A stretch of DNA of 64,000 bases, from positions 1-64,000 of the forward strand of contig JAHDWJ010000019.1 of the NCBI GenBank assembly GCA_023384415.1, written 5' to 3'. Source of the stretch: Anaerolineae bacterium (GTDB lineage: Bacteria; Chloroflexota; Anaerolineae; Promineifilales; Promineifilaceae). Positions 36,708 to 45,053 of the stretch are shown here, one piece after another. The position numbers and the translations under genes are program-made. Within the stretch, counting starts at the first letter, position 1. The number at the start of each line of letters is the position of its first letter. The notes beneath the pieces were generated by a model that worked only from the letters and a program-made list of their open reading frames with translations, did no database searches and was not told where the DNA came from.

Positions 36708-38188
36708 TCGGTCAGGGTTCCTAACTTAGCGTCGATCTGTTCTTGCGTGAGCGTTCCTTGCTGCATGGCCCACTCGCCAAGCTCAATCAGGGTTTCACGG
36801 CTCGGGTACTTCATCCGCTTGAGGTCGGTCGCATTGACCTGTGTATGGCCGTTGAAGCACCGGAAATTCTCATCAACCGCGCTCGTGTTAAGGAACACGG
36901 CCAGCCCACGGGCCAGCGCCTCGGGCAATCCGCGCTTGTTCTCGTGGAACAGGTTCAAGTGGTTCTCGAAGCCCAACACGGGCGCATCACCGAAGGCGTT
37001 CGGCTCGACCACGCTCGCCACGATCCGGCGTCTTTCTTCCTTGGACGAGAAGCGGCGAACTACGCAGTAAAAGCCGGTCGGGTACAGCCATTTTTTGGTA
37101 TCGGCATTACGCTCAATCGCATTGGGCTTTTTCATGCCTTCGATGGGCCATGTGGTGCCGGTGCTGCTGAAATGACCCGGATACAGCAAGGGAACGGTGT
37201 CCTCCCCTGGCATGTCACGTAGGTGCTCTTTCAGCCTGAAATCAACCACCGGGCCTGTGGATACCTTTATGCCCAGGTCGGCCAGCGTGCAGCGGATCGC
37301 CTCGGATAGCTCGATAGCGTTCTTCTCCGGGGACATGGGGACGTGAATAAACCGCTCCGGGTCATCGGGGAACACGATCCGGTCGAACGGGTGTTCGTGG
37401 GTCACAAGGTCGGCGAAGGTGTCATCGGTCGATGTTGTAACCGTCACCAGCCCCTGCTGGCCGCCACGCTCCAAGCGGATGATGATGTTCTCTTGCAGAA
37501 CCTCGTCATCCTTGAATGCCTTGCTGCGCGACTGGAACAAGTGCATGTGGCGGACGGCCGCACGCTCAAGGATGAAGTCACGGAACGGCCGGTAATACGG
37601 CCCATTGCAAAAGCTGCGCGGGATGATGGCGACGATCTGCCCGCCTGGCGCGGCCTGGGCAACGGCCAGCGCGACGAAGGCGCTATACAGGTTCACCGTC
37701 TCGATGCTGACACGTCGCAGGGCCAGCCGGTGCGCGGAATTGCGGTTGATCTTCTTGTAAGGCGGATTAAGAATTGCGTGCGAATAACGCTCAATAGGCG
37801 GAGAGAAAAGATTGCCTTCTAATGTTTCGACCGCTGCAAGAATAAAATCCTCTTGGCGAATATTGGCTACGAAATCACCCTTATGATTGTACCGCTCTAA
37901 TGTGGACGCCAAATGGTCCATCAAGGCGGCGTCAAGCTCGAAGGCATCCACAGTAACCCGGCTGAAACAAAATCCACCACTTCTCCACCTATCCAGAAAA
38001 GCCGCCGACAGCGAACCTATCCCTGCCCCTGCGTCCAACAGGTGGCAATCACCTGTCCCGTCGGGGAATAGGCTTGCCATGAATGCAGCCGTCCTTTCAG
38101 GCGTGAGAAACTGACCAAACTGCGACTTTCTTGCCGCTTCAGTACTCTTTGATAATGACAATCTTTTTTGTTCAACCGCTGATAACAA
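36704..38188 (-). CDS. Adenine-specific DNA methyltransferase, PstI/BsuBI type
   Basis: 494 residues. Motif I is LLDAGAGIGSLSAAF, and motif IV ILNPPYKKI is the N6-adenine type. FGQFLTPERTAAFMASLF precedes them, as in Eco57I/PstI-like methylases. The start is TTG at 38188: AAGGAG lies about nine bases upstream and no ATG is available before the conserved core. Its first 17 bases overlap the broken fic reading frame. It protects the host from the endonuclease downstream; gene order methylase first is usual. Confidence 0.88.
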   Translation of the reverse strand: MLSAVEQKRLSLSKSTEAARKSQFGQFLTPERTAAFMASLFPDGTGDCHLLDAGAGIGSLSAAFLDRWRSGGFCFSRVTVDAFELDAALMDHLASTLERYNHKGDFVANIRQEDFILAAVETLEGNLFSPPIERYSHAILNPPYKKINRNSAHRLALRRVSIETVNLYSAFVALAVAQAAPGGQIVAIIPRSFCNGPYYRPFRDFILERAAVRHMHLFQSRSKAFKDDEVLQENIIIRLERGGQQGLVTVTTSTDDTFADLVTHEHPFDRIVFPDDPERFIHVPMSPEKNAIELSEAIRCTLADLGIKVSTGPVVDFRLKEHLRDMPGEDTVPLLYPGHFSSTGTTWPIEGMKKPNAIERNADTKKWLYPTGFYCVVRRFSSKEERRRIVASVVEPNAFGDAPVLGFENHLNLFHENKRGLPEALARGLAVFLNTSAVDENFRCFNGHTQVNATDLKRMKYPSRETLIELGEWAMQQGTLTQEQIDAKLGTLTE

Positions 38189-38528
38189 TTTCGGCGTCTC
38201 CTTCTTTGCGCTCTAACAAGTATTCATTACGTGCCGAGAGGGGCACGATAACTGGGGGATACCCGGCCTGCAATAGCAGCAGATTCATCAGCAGGCGAGC
38301 CATCCGCCCATTACCCTCATCAAAGGGATGAATAATCACGAAGCGATAATGAAAGGTTGCCGCCAGGACAAGGGGATGGAACTGCCCCAGTTCTTGACGA
38401 TACCAGGTAAAAAGGTCAGCCATCAGGGCTGGGGTCTCTTCCGGTATGGCGAAATAATGAATCTCGCCAGTGCGGGTGCGAACATGGTTGGGGGCCGTTT
38501 TGTATTGGGTATGTCTGGTATGTGTCAT
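38172..38528 (-). pseudogene. 5' part of a Fic-domain gene, interrupted by the R-M cassette
   Basis: The visible frame codes for 118 residues, but only codons 1-104 (38528-38217) are native; the last 14 residues are encoded by the cassette end. The Fic motif HPFDEGNGRMAR is complete. Native Fic sequence NEYL continues at 35693 with LALEQAD. Rejoined, the protein has 143 residues and would be an AMP-transferase domain without the usual N-terminal half, so it may have been short already. The current product lacks the C-terminal helices and is probably inactive. Confidence 0.85.
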
Positions 38529-38724
38529 TTGTTCACCATTGAGTTAATGGTGAAAGGCTGAAGACAGAAAAAACTTCCTTTTCAGTCTCCCACACAATTA
38601 TTCCCAGAGCATAATTATACAGTCTCTCATTCTACTCTCTGTGCCCCTTTCAACCTGGGACATCTCAACAGGATGTATTTCCCGAAACCAGAATTAGCAC
38701 CTGGTTAGTTACCCTAAAGCATCA

Positions 38725-40479
38725 TCATTCGTATCGGGCAAAGATGCGCCGGTAATCCTGGCTGCGAGCCAGCAGCTCTTCATGGCTGCCCTGGTCTACC
38801 AACTCCCCTCGCTTGATGAGTAAAATCCGGTCAGCCCACCGTATCTGGCTGAGGCGGTGGGTGATGAGGAAGGTGGTGCGCTCCTGGCTGATCCGGCGCA
38901 TCGCCTGTTGAATTTTATCTTCGGTCGCGCTGTCTATAGCACTGGTGCTGTCATCCAGGATAAGGATGCGTGGGTTGGTGAGGAAGGCGCGGGCAATAGC
39001 GATTCGCTGCCGCTGCCCCCCAGAGAGGGTCACACCCCGCTCCCCCACTTCGGTTTCGTACCCTTGGTTGAAGGTGGTGATGAACTCGTGGGCCTGAGCT
39101 TCCTGGGCAGCGTGCTCAATCTCCTGCCGGGTCGCGGCCGCGTGGCCAAAAGCGACATTATCAGCCACACTCCGGGAAAACAGGAACACATCCTGCTCAA
39201 TGGTGGAAATCTGGGAACGGAGCGACTCCAGGTTCCAGTCGCGCACATCTACGCCATCAATAAGAACGCGGCCGCTGTCCACATCAAAGATTCGGTTAAT
39301 CAGCCGTGTCAAAGTTGTCTTGCCGGAACCGGTCTGCCCGACAATAGCCACCGTCTCCCCTGGCTGAGCGATAAAACTGATATTTTGCAGCACCGGGGCC
39401 CCATTGTAGCCAAACGAGACCTTCTCAAACCGGACTTCTCCCCGCACCGGCTGGTTGATGCCAGCCTCATTTTCATCCAGCTTCGTCTCCGTGTTAATCA
39501 GTTCTAAAATACGGCGGGCACTGGCAATCCCCAACTGCACCAGATTAAAGGAGAAAATAGAGACAAAGGTGGGAAAGCGCAGCACCCCCACCAGCCCGAT
39601 AAACCCCACCGCCTCACCCAACGTGATGCGGCCGGCCTGCCACAGCAGCATCCCATGTAAAAACGCCGCGCCCCAGGCCAGGCTAAACATCAGCAGGGGC
39701 AAATAACGAGCCTGAATGCGCCCCTGTTCGATAAAATAATCCCGATATTGGGCCGCATTGTGCCGGAACTTGTCATACTCTTGCCACTCTTGGGCATTCC
39801 CTTTCACTACTTCAATGCCAGAAACCGCCTCGGCCAGCCCGGCATTCATGGTGCCAAACTGCTCCCGCATCGCCTGGCTTACCGGGTTCAATTGGCGGGC
39901 ATAATCGGCCACGGTGATGAAGAAGACGACCAGAAAGAGGGAAGGGACGAGCAGCAGTTGGGGGTTGAGCCGGGCGATGAGGACAACGGGGGCTACGATG
40001 CCTAATGCCCCATCAATGATGAGCATAACCCCAGGGCTGAACATGATGTTCAGGGAGCGCACGTCGTTGGTGGCCCGCGCCATGATGTCGCCAATGCGCT
40101 GGCGGCCGTGAAAGGTCTGGCTTTTGCCCAACAGGCTGACATACAATTCCTGCCGGGTATTTCGCTCAATCAGTTGGGCCAGAAATTCGTTGGCGTAGTT
40201 GCGCCCCAAACCGAGAATGGCCTGGGTCGCGGCCGCGGCCAACATCCACCCGGCCACCGTCAGTAAAGCAGCCAACTCCCATCCAGGCTGAGCAATCACA
40301 TCAAACGCCTGCCCAATCAACACCTGGATGTAGCTGTAAGCAAAATTGTTGATAACCGCCGTGCCAATCACCAGCAAGGGCAGGTGGGGATAACGGAGCA
40401 GATGGGATAAAATCCAGCGCACCGGCCCGGAACGGTTATACGGATATTCGTCGGCAATGCGGAACTCTTTTTGGCTCAT
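38725..40479 (-). CDS. ABC exporter half-transporter, degenerate-site subunit
   Basis: 584 residues from ATG 40479; the longer frame would need a TTG. Six membrane helices, then Walker A GQTGSGKTT, signature LSGGQ, and Walker B ILILDDSTSA with Asp in place of the catalytic Glu, as in TM287-type subunits. H-loop ITHRLS. It should pair with the product of 33617-35485: one canonical and one degenerate ATP site. Substrate is unknown; many such exporters carry drugs or lipids. The fic gene and its insert separate the two genes. Confidence 0.87.
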   Translation of the reverse strand: MSQKEFRIADEYPYNRSGPVRWILSHLLRYPHLPLLVIGTAVINNFAYSYIQVLIGQAFDVIAQPGWELAALLTVAGWMLAAAATQAILGLGRNYANEFLAQLIERNTRQELYVSLLGKSQTFHGRQRIGDIMARATNDVRSLNIMFSPGVMLIIDGALGIVAPVVLIARLNPQLLLVPSLFLVVFFITVADYARQLNPVSQAMREQFGTMNAGLAEAVSGIEVVKGNAQEWQEYDKFRHNAAQYRDYFIEQGRIQARYLPLLMFSLAWGAAFLHGMLLWQAGRITLGEAVGFIGLVGVLRFPTFVSIFSFNLVQLGIASARRILELINTETKLDENEAGINQPVRGEVRFEKVSFGYNGAPVLQNISFIAQPGETVAIVGQTGSGKTTLTRLINRIFDVDSGRVLIDGVDVRDWNLESLRSQISTIEQDVFLFSRSVADNVAFGHAAATRQEIEHAAQEAQAHEFITTFNQGYETEVGERGVTLSGGQRQRIAIARAFLTNPRILILDDSTSAIDSATEDKIQQAMRRISQERTTFLITHRLSQIRWADRILLIKRGELVDQGSHEELLARSQDYRRIFARYE

Positions 40480-40602
40480 GGGTGGTGTGATGTGTGATAC
40501 ATGAAACGTGAATGGGATTATAATGGGCAATTAGATAAGGGTCTAATGGATTTCATCGCACTCCTCTTCATCCTTCCTAATTCATAATTCATAATTTCCA
40601 AA

Positions 40603-41412
40603 ATGATAAGCAGTCACAGCAACCCCTTGGTAAAACGGATTAAGCAGTTACGACAGAAGAAACATCGGCTGGGCGAAGGGGTGTTTTTTGCCGAGGGGCT
40701 GCGGGTTGTTTTAACCGCCCTGGAGCAAAACGCCCCGGTGGAGACGCTGGTGTATGCCCCAGAACTGCTGCAAAGTGAGGTGGCCTGGCAAATGATCCGG
40801 GCGCAGGAGCAGAAAGGGGTGAAGGGGGTGGCGGTCGCGGCCGCGATTTTCCAATCTCTCTCTGAACGGGATAACCCCACCGGCCTGGGAGCCATCATCC
40901 GCATCAACCGGCTTACCCTGGCCCAACTGCCGGTGACACCTCACGCTGTTTTCGTGTTGCTGGACCGGGTAAGCGATCCGGGCAATCTGGGCACCATCTT
41001 ACGCACCCTGGACGCGGCCGGGGCCAATGGCCTTATTTTAACCGGCGAAAGCAGCGACCCATACCATCCGACGGCAGTGAAGGCGAGTATGGGCACGTTG
41101 TTTACCATTCCCGTCGTGTCGTTACCAACCATGGCCCCGGTGTGGGAGTGGGCTGAAACCCACCAGATAAGCACCATTGCCACCTCGGCCAAAGCCAGCC
41201 AGGAGTATTGGGATGCGCCGTACCGGCTGCCGGCCCTGCTGCTGCTGGGGAATGAGCAGACCGGTTTAGAACAAACTGTGCTGGACGCGGCCGCGCTCTC
41301 CGTTACCATTCCTATGTACGGGCAGGCCAGCTCCCTTAACCTGAGCATTGCCACCGGCCTACTCCTGTACGAACTCCGCCGCCTTCATCATCAAAAAGAA
41401 TTTCACCGCTAA
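40603..41412 (+). CDS. SpoU/TrmH-family RNA 2'-O-methyltransferase
   Basis: 269 residues. An N-terminal substrate-binding domain (SNPLVKRIKQLRQKKHR, FFAEGLRVV) precedes the knotted SPOUT domain with motifs LLDRVSDPGNLGTILRT, LLLGNEQTGL and PMYGQASSLNLSIAT. Enzymes of this type methylate ribose in 23S rRNA. The exact position cannot be set (TsnR-, RlmB- or YsgA-like). Monocistronic. Confidence 0.9.
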   Translation: MISSHSNPLVKRIKQLRQKKHRLGEGVFFAEGLRVVLTALEQNAPVETLVYAPELLQSEVAWQMIRAQEQKGVKGVAVAAAIFQSLSERDNPTGLGAIIRINRLTLAQLPVTPHAVFVLLDRVSDPGNLGTILRTLDAAGANGLILTGESSDPYHPTAVKASMGTLFTIPVVSLPTMAPVWEWAETHQISTIATSAKASQEYWDAPYRLPALLLLGNEQTGLEQTVLDAAALSVTIPMYGQASSLNLSIATGLLLYELRRLHHQKEFHR

Positions 41413-41495
41413 GGCGTGAAGAACGGAAAGAAGTAAGGGCGTATAGCCATACACCCCTACTCATCCTTGTTCCTTTTATCTGTGTCTATTTTCTT

Positions 41496-42155
41496 ATGAA
41501 CGACCGAGAGACGATTCTCCAGGCTATTCGAGATGGCCTTAAACAAGCGGTGCTGCCCGAAGCGCGGCCGCAGCCCCCTGTCAACACCCTGCCCCGTGCG
41601 GCCGCGACTCTCTCCACCTTCATCACCGAACTGACCCACGTCTCTGGGCAGGTCATCCAATGTGACACTCCCCAGGCGGCCGCGCAGCAAGTCGCCGCTT
41701 TGTGCCAGGAGCGGGGCTGGCAGGAAGCCCTGGCCTGGGAATGGGCTGAAATCGGCTGCCCTGGTCTGGCGGAAGCGTTGGCTCAGGCTGGGGTGCGGGT
41801 GGTACATGATGACCATGACCCGCACACGCTGGCCCATATCCCTGTCGGCCTCACCGGGGCGGAAGCAGGGTTGGCCGAATCAGGGACGCTGCTGCTGCGT
41901 AAACGGGCCGGGCGATCGGCGTTGGCCTCCCTGCTCCCCCCGGTGCATATCGCCCTGCTGCCAGCCAGCCGGGTGGTCCCAGACATGGTGAGTTATTTTG
42001 AGCTGGTGGGGGACGCGGCCGCGTTTATCCGTGATACCAGCAACCTCGTCTTCATCACCGGCCCCAGCCGCACCGGTGACATCGAACAAGTTCTCACCCT
42101 CGGCGTCCACGGCCCAAAAGAGTTAATTGTGGTTTTGTGGGGGTTGAGAGATTGA
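41496..42155 (+). CDS. LutC/YkgG-family LUD-domain protein
   Basis: 219 residues of the lactate-utilisation LUD fold, including GLTGAEAGLAESGTLLL, SLLPPVHIALLPASRVV and FITGPSRTGDIEQVLTLGVHGP. LutC works with LutA and LutB in L-lactate oxidation, but neither gene is adjacent here, so its partner must be elsewhere or its role differs. It has four GCGGCCGC copies in 660 bp, the densest cluster in the window, giving Ala-rich stretches. Confidence 0.85.
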   Translation: MNDRETILQAIRDGLKQAVLPEARPQPPVNTLPRAAATLSTFITELTHVSGQVIQCDTPQAAAQQVAALCQERGWQEALAWEWAEIGCPGLAEALAQAGVRVVHDDHDPHTLAHIPVGLTGAEAGLAESGTLLLRKRAGRSALASLLPPVHIALLPASRVVPDMVSYFELVGDAAAFIRDTSNLVFITGPSRTGDIEQVLTLGVHGPKELIVVLWGLRD

Positions 42156-42380
42156 GAGACTGGGGATTGGAGGCTGGCGTCTGGCGTTTTTTAATCTGGC
42201 CACTGGTTATGAGTGTATTGGTGTATTAGTGTATTGGTTATTACCACTGGTAAAATCAATTTTTGCCAGAGTCCAGCTGGTGATTAATCCGTTGGGAGCG
42301 AGAGAGCAGCACATTCGTACACTCACCAACTTGAACCCAATAACCTGAAACTTGAAACCTGAACCCTGAAACCCACACCC

Positions 42381-42917
42381 ATGAACATCCCTCAACCTGG
42401 TTCCCATCTGGATCATCTAATCCGGCAGACGCGCTGGCATCATGCTCAGCTCAGTGCGATGGCTGATGTGAAAGCCAACATGATGTTGACCATCTCATCA
42501 GTCGTCTTAACCCTCTCCGTGCGCTACCTGACCGAACCGTTATTCCGACCAGCGGCTATCGTTCTCATTTTCTTCTGCCTGCTCACCGTCATCATGGCGG
42601 CTTATGCGGCGATGCCCAAAACTCCCATCCGCAGCAACCATGATCCTAAACCAGATGTCAAAAGTTCAACCTTTAATCTGCTCTTCTTTGGTAACTTTTC
42701 TCACCTGACCTATGAGCAGTTTAAGGCAGCTATGGAAGAAGTAATGGCCTCACCTGAAGGGGCCTACGAGGTGCAGATACGGGAAATTTATACCCTGGGC
42801 TGTTTTTTGGCGGAGAAAAAATACCGCTTTATCCGTCTGGCTTACTTCTCATTTATCACTGGCCTCATCGTCAGCATGATCGTCTTTATCGTCACCGAGA
42901 TCGTTCTGATGGGCTAA
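42381..42917 (+). CDS. DUF5706-like membrane protein (Pycsar-effector-like)
   Basis: 178 residues. The N-terminal helix ends ADVKANMMLTISSVVLTLSV, a pattern I know from DUF5706/PycTM proteins. Two membrane helices follow (about 37-75), then a soluble part LLFFGNFSHLTYEQFKAAM and IREIYTLGCFLAEKKYRFI, and a last membrane helix (about 152-175). In Pycsar antiphage systems such proteins respond to cCMP or cUMP and damage the membrane. No pyrimidine cyclase gene is adjacent, so a defence role is only suggested. It overlaps the convergent methyltransferase gene by four bases. Confidence 0.6.
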   Translation: MNIPQPGSHLDHLIRQTRWHHAQLSAMADVKANMMLTISSVVLTLSVRYLTEPLFRPAAIVLIFFCLLTVIMAAYAAMPKTPIRSNHDPKPDVKSSTFNLLFFGNFSHLTYEQFKAAMEEVMASPEGAYEVQIREIYTLGCFLAEKKYRFIRLAYFSFITGLIVSMIVFIVTEIVLMG

Positions 42918-43627
42918 TACCTGACCATCATACCAACCAGATGGATGTGGCGATGAGTAGGCAGGCGGTTTTCAAACCAGGCCATGAAGCGGAATAAGGT
43001 TGGGGTGAAAGCCAGGTAGGTGGGGTCTGGGATGGTGAGCAAGGGGGTGAGGGCAAGGCCGTTTTGTTGGGCCAGATGGTGCAGATCGGCCGGGGTGTTG
43101 GCCCGATAATACGCCGGGAAGGTGTCTGCGGCCGCGCGCCCATATAGCGTCTCCACCAGTTTATCTTGCAGCCGGGCAAACCGGGCCAGCCACCGGTTCA
43201 GCCCTACCAGAGGATGTTGTCGGTTGGGGGTGATGAAGACAAAGACACCCCCCGGCTTTAAGACGCGGGCGATCTCGGCCAGGTCAGTCTGGGGATGGGG
43301 CAGATGCTCCAGCACCCAACTGGCAAAGATGAGGTCAAAAGAGTGCGCCGCAAAGGGTAGGGCATAGGAAAGCGCGGCCGCACGGGGTAATTTTAACCGG
43401 TGTTCCTTAAGGGAGAGCCAATCTGGGTCTACCCCCACCACCTGGGCTAATGGGTGGTCTAACTGCTCTACCAACCCACCGCGGCCGCAGCCCAGATCGA
43501 GTAAACGAGTGTGCGGCCGCAGATGGGTACGCACCAAAGCCGCAAACTGCTCCGTGGCCGGTCGCCACCCCGGGTTCATCTGCCGCCACTGTTCGCGGAG
43601 CCTATTCTGCTGATCAAGTGAAAGCAT
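42914..43627 (-). CDS. Class I SAM-dependent methyltransferase
   Basis: 237 residues. Motif I LLDLGCGRGGL, the acidic loop VVGVDPDW, and post-motif blocks FASWVLEHLPH and VLKPGGVFVFITPN define the fold (Methyltransf_11 type). The substrate is unknown; the C-terminal half is hydrophobic and could contact a lipid or membrane. ATG 43627 is preferred. Four GCGGCCGC copies. It is divergent from the DUF5615 gene, only 17 bp between start codons. Confidence 0.85.
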   Translation of the reverse strand: MLSLDQQNRLREQWRQMNPGWRPATEQFAALVRTHLRPHTRLLDLGCGRGGLVEQLDHPLAQVVGVDPDWLSLKEHRLKLPRAAALSYALPFAAHSFDLIFASWVLEHLPHPQTDLAEIARVLKPGGVFVFITPNRQHPLVGLNRWLARFARLQDKLVETLYGRAAADTFPAYYRANTPADLHHLAQQNGLALTPLLTIPDPTYLAFTPTLFRFMAWFENRLPTHRHIHLVGMMVRY

Positions 43628-43644
43628 AGCCAATTAGCCTTAAC

Positions 43645-43964
43645 ATGAAAATTCGTTTTCAGGCTGATGCCGATCTGAATCAAATCATTGTTAAAGCCAC
43701 GCTGCGGTTAGAACCAACCATTGATTTCCAGACAGCTCAAGCAGCTAATCTTGCTGGTTTAACGGATATGGCCGTTTTGCAATTAGCCGCCAATGAAGAT
43801 CGGATTGTGGTACCCCATGACCGAAAAAGCATGCCCGCCTATTTTGGTCAATTCATTCTGTCCGAAAATAGCCCTGGGCTTATCATTGTCTCGCAAAAGC
43901 CCCCGTTTCTAAAGTAGCCGATGATTTGTTCCTTATCTGGTTAGCCAGCGAATCAGACCAATAG
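43645..43964 (+). pseudogene. DUF5615 PIN-like toxin gene with C-terminal frameshift
   Basis: The open frame (43645-43917, 90 residues) matches DUF5615 PIN-like proteins: DADLNQ near the start, VPHDRKSMP as a metal-site block, and GLIIVSQK. It then leaves the family pattern. One base on, in another frame, the sequence continues SKVADDLFLIWLASESDQ and stops at 43964, the expected family ending. A single extra C in the five-C run after SQK would restore it. So it is a one-base frameshift, or a sequencing error at a homopolymer. No DUF433 antitoxin gene is adjacent. Confidence 0.7.
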
Positions 43965-44005
43965 GTAAATCATATCCGTTCATTGCCTTTATGAATGGGT
44001 TGGAC

Positions 44006-45034
44006 CTACCCACGATGGTTGTCAATTTGCGGCCGCGTTCCGGCATACACAATTTGCTGAATCTCCGGTGAGGCCAGGAAATCATGGGGAAAGCCTAACT
44101 CAATCTGGCTGATCTGGTTCAGCCGCTCCATCTGCTCCTCGCTCAAAGTGAAATTAAGACAGGCCAGATTGTCCTCAATTTGGGACCGTTTAGATGCCCC
44201 CAACAAGGGTAAAATCACCCCCGGCTGCTGCCGCACCCAGTTGATCGCCACCTGAGAAGGGGAACAGCCGATCTCCTCAGCTAACTTAGCCACCTCATCA
44301 CCAATGGCATAATGCCGCTCTGGAAGTGTCCAATTGGCGGCGCGGCCGCGTACCGGTTCCTCTTCGGGCCGCCGATATTTACCCGTCAACACCCCGGCCC
44401 CTAGCACACTCCAGGCCGTCACCCCAATATCCAACGCCCGCGCCATCGGCAGCAGCTCCCGTTCCGCTGCCCGGTCCGCCAAACTATAGCGGATTTGCAG
44501 CCCGATAAAACGAGACCACCCCCGTAAATCAGCCAATATATTAGCCTGAGAAACGACCCAGGCTGGGGCATCAGAAATACCCACATACAACACCTTGCCT
44601 GCCCGTACCAGATCATCCAGCCCCCGCATCACCTCCTCCACCGGGGTCATAAAATCCCAGGCATGAACCCAATAGACATCCAGATAATCCGTTTTGAGCC
44701 GTTTCAGGCTGGCTTCTAATGCCTGTACCATATTTTTACGCTGATTCCCGGCCGCGTTGGGATCACCAGCACGAGTCATCAACGTATATTTGGTTGCCAG
44801 GACAAAATGCTCCCGGTCGGCCGCCACCAAATCACCGACTATTTTTTCGCTAGAACCATTGGTATACCGGTTGGCCGTGTCAATAAAGTTGCCCCCGGCA
44901 TGGGCATAAGCGTCAAAAATCTCTTTGCTCACCTCTGGAGACGCCCCCCACCCCCAATCTTCGCCAAAAGTCATCGTCCCCAATACCAGTTCAGACACCC
45001 GCAGCCCACTTCTGCCTAACAATTTGTAACGCAT
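44006..45034 (-). CDS. Aldo/keto reductase
   Basis: 342 residues with catalytic elements DTANRYTNG, LATKYTLM and YWVHAWD. An AAGGAG ribosome-binding site lies five bases before the ATG. It belongs to the YajO/YhdN-like group with NADP-binding C-terminal LLGASKRSQIEDNL. Third aldo/keto reductase in the window, not a tandem of the other two. Substrate unknown. It lies 19 bp downstream of the cNMP-domain gene on the same strand. Confidence 0.9.
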   Translation of the reverse strand: MRYKLLGRSGLRVSELVLGTMTFGEDWGWGASPEVSKEIFDAYAHAGGNFIDTANRYTNGSSEKIVGDLVAADREHFVLATKYTLMTRAGDPNAAGNQRKNMVQALEASLKRLKTDYLDVYWVHAWDFMTPVEEVMRGLDDLVRAGKVLYVGISDAPAWVVSQANILADLRGWSRFIGLQIRYSLADRAAERELLPMARALDIGVTAWSVLGAGVLTGKYRRPEEEPVRGRAANWTLPERHYAIGDEVAKLAEEIGCSPSQVAINWVRQQPGVILPLLGASKRSQIEDNLACLNFTLSEEQMERLNQISQIELGFPHDFLASPEIQQIVYAGTRPQIDNHRG

Positions 45035-45053
45035 AATAACTCCTTCAGAATGA

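Larger units (their letters stand above)
35694..38216 (-). mobile_element. 2523-bp integron-type gene cassette carrying an R-M system
   Basis: The boundaries are fixed by two independent signs. Deleting 35694-38216 rejoins fic in frame. Joining the insert ends rebuilds a complete attC (GCG + TTAGAGC). The cassette has a short leader of 28 bases, two overlapping genes, and a terminal attC in the same orientation, the usual cassette design. The target was G^TTGGCC in fic, a GTT-type secondary site. No integrase or second cassette was seen. It contains no GCGGCCGC copy. Confidence 0.85.

Noticed and set aside
38172..38528. Reading this frame as an intact 118-residue Fic protein
   Set aside because: The last 14 codons come from the inserted cassette; the genuine C-terminus lies at 35574-35693.
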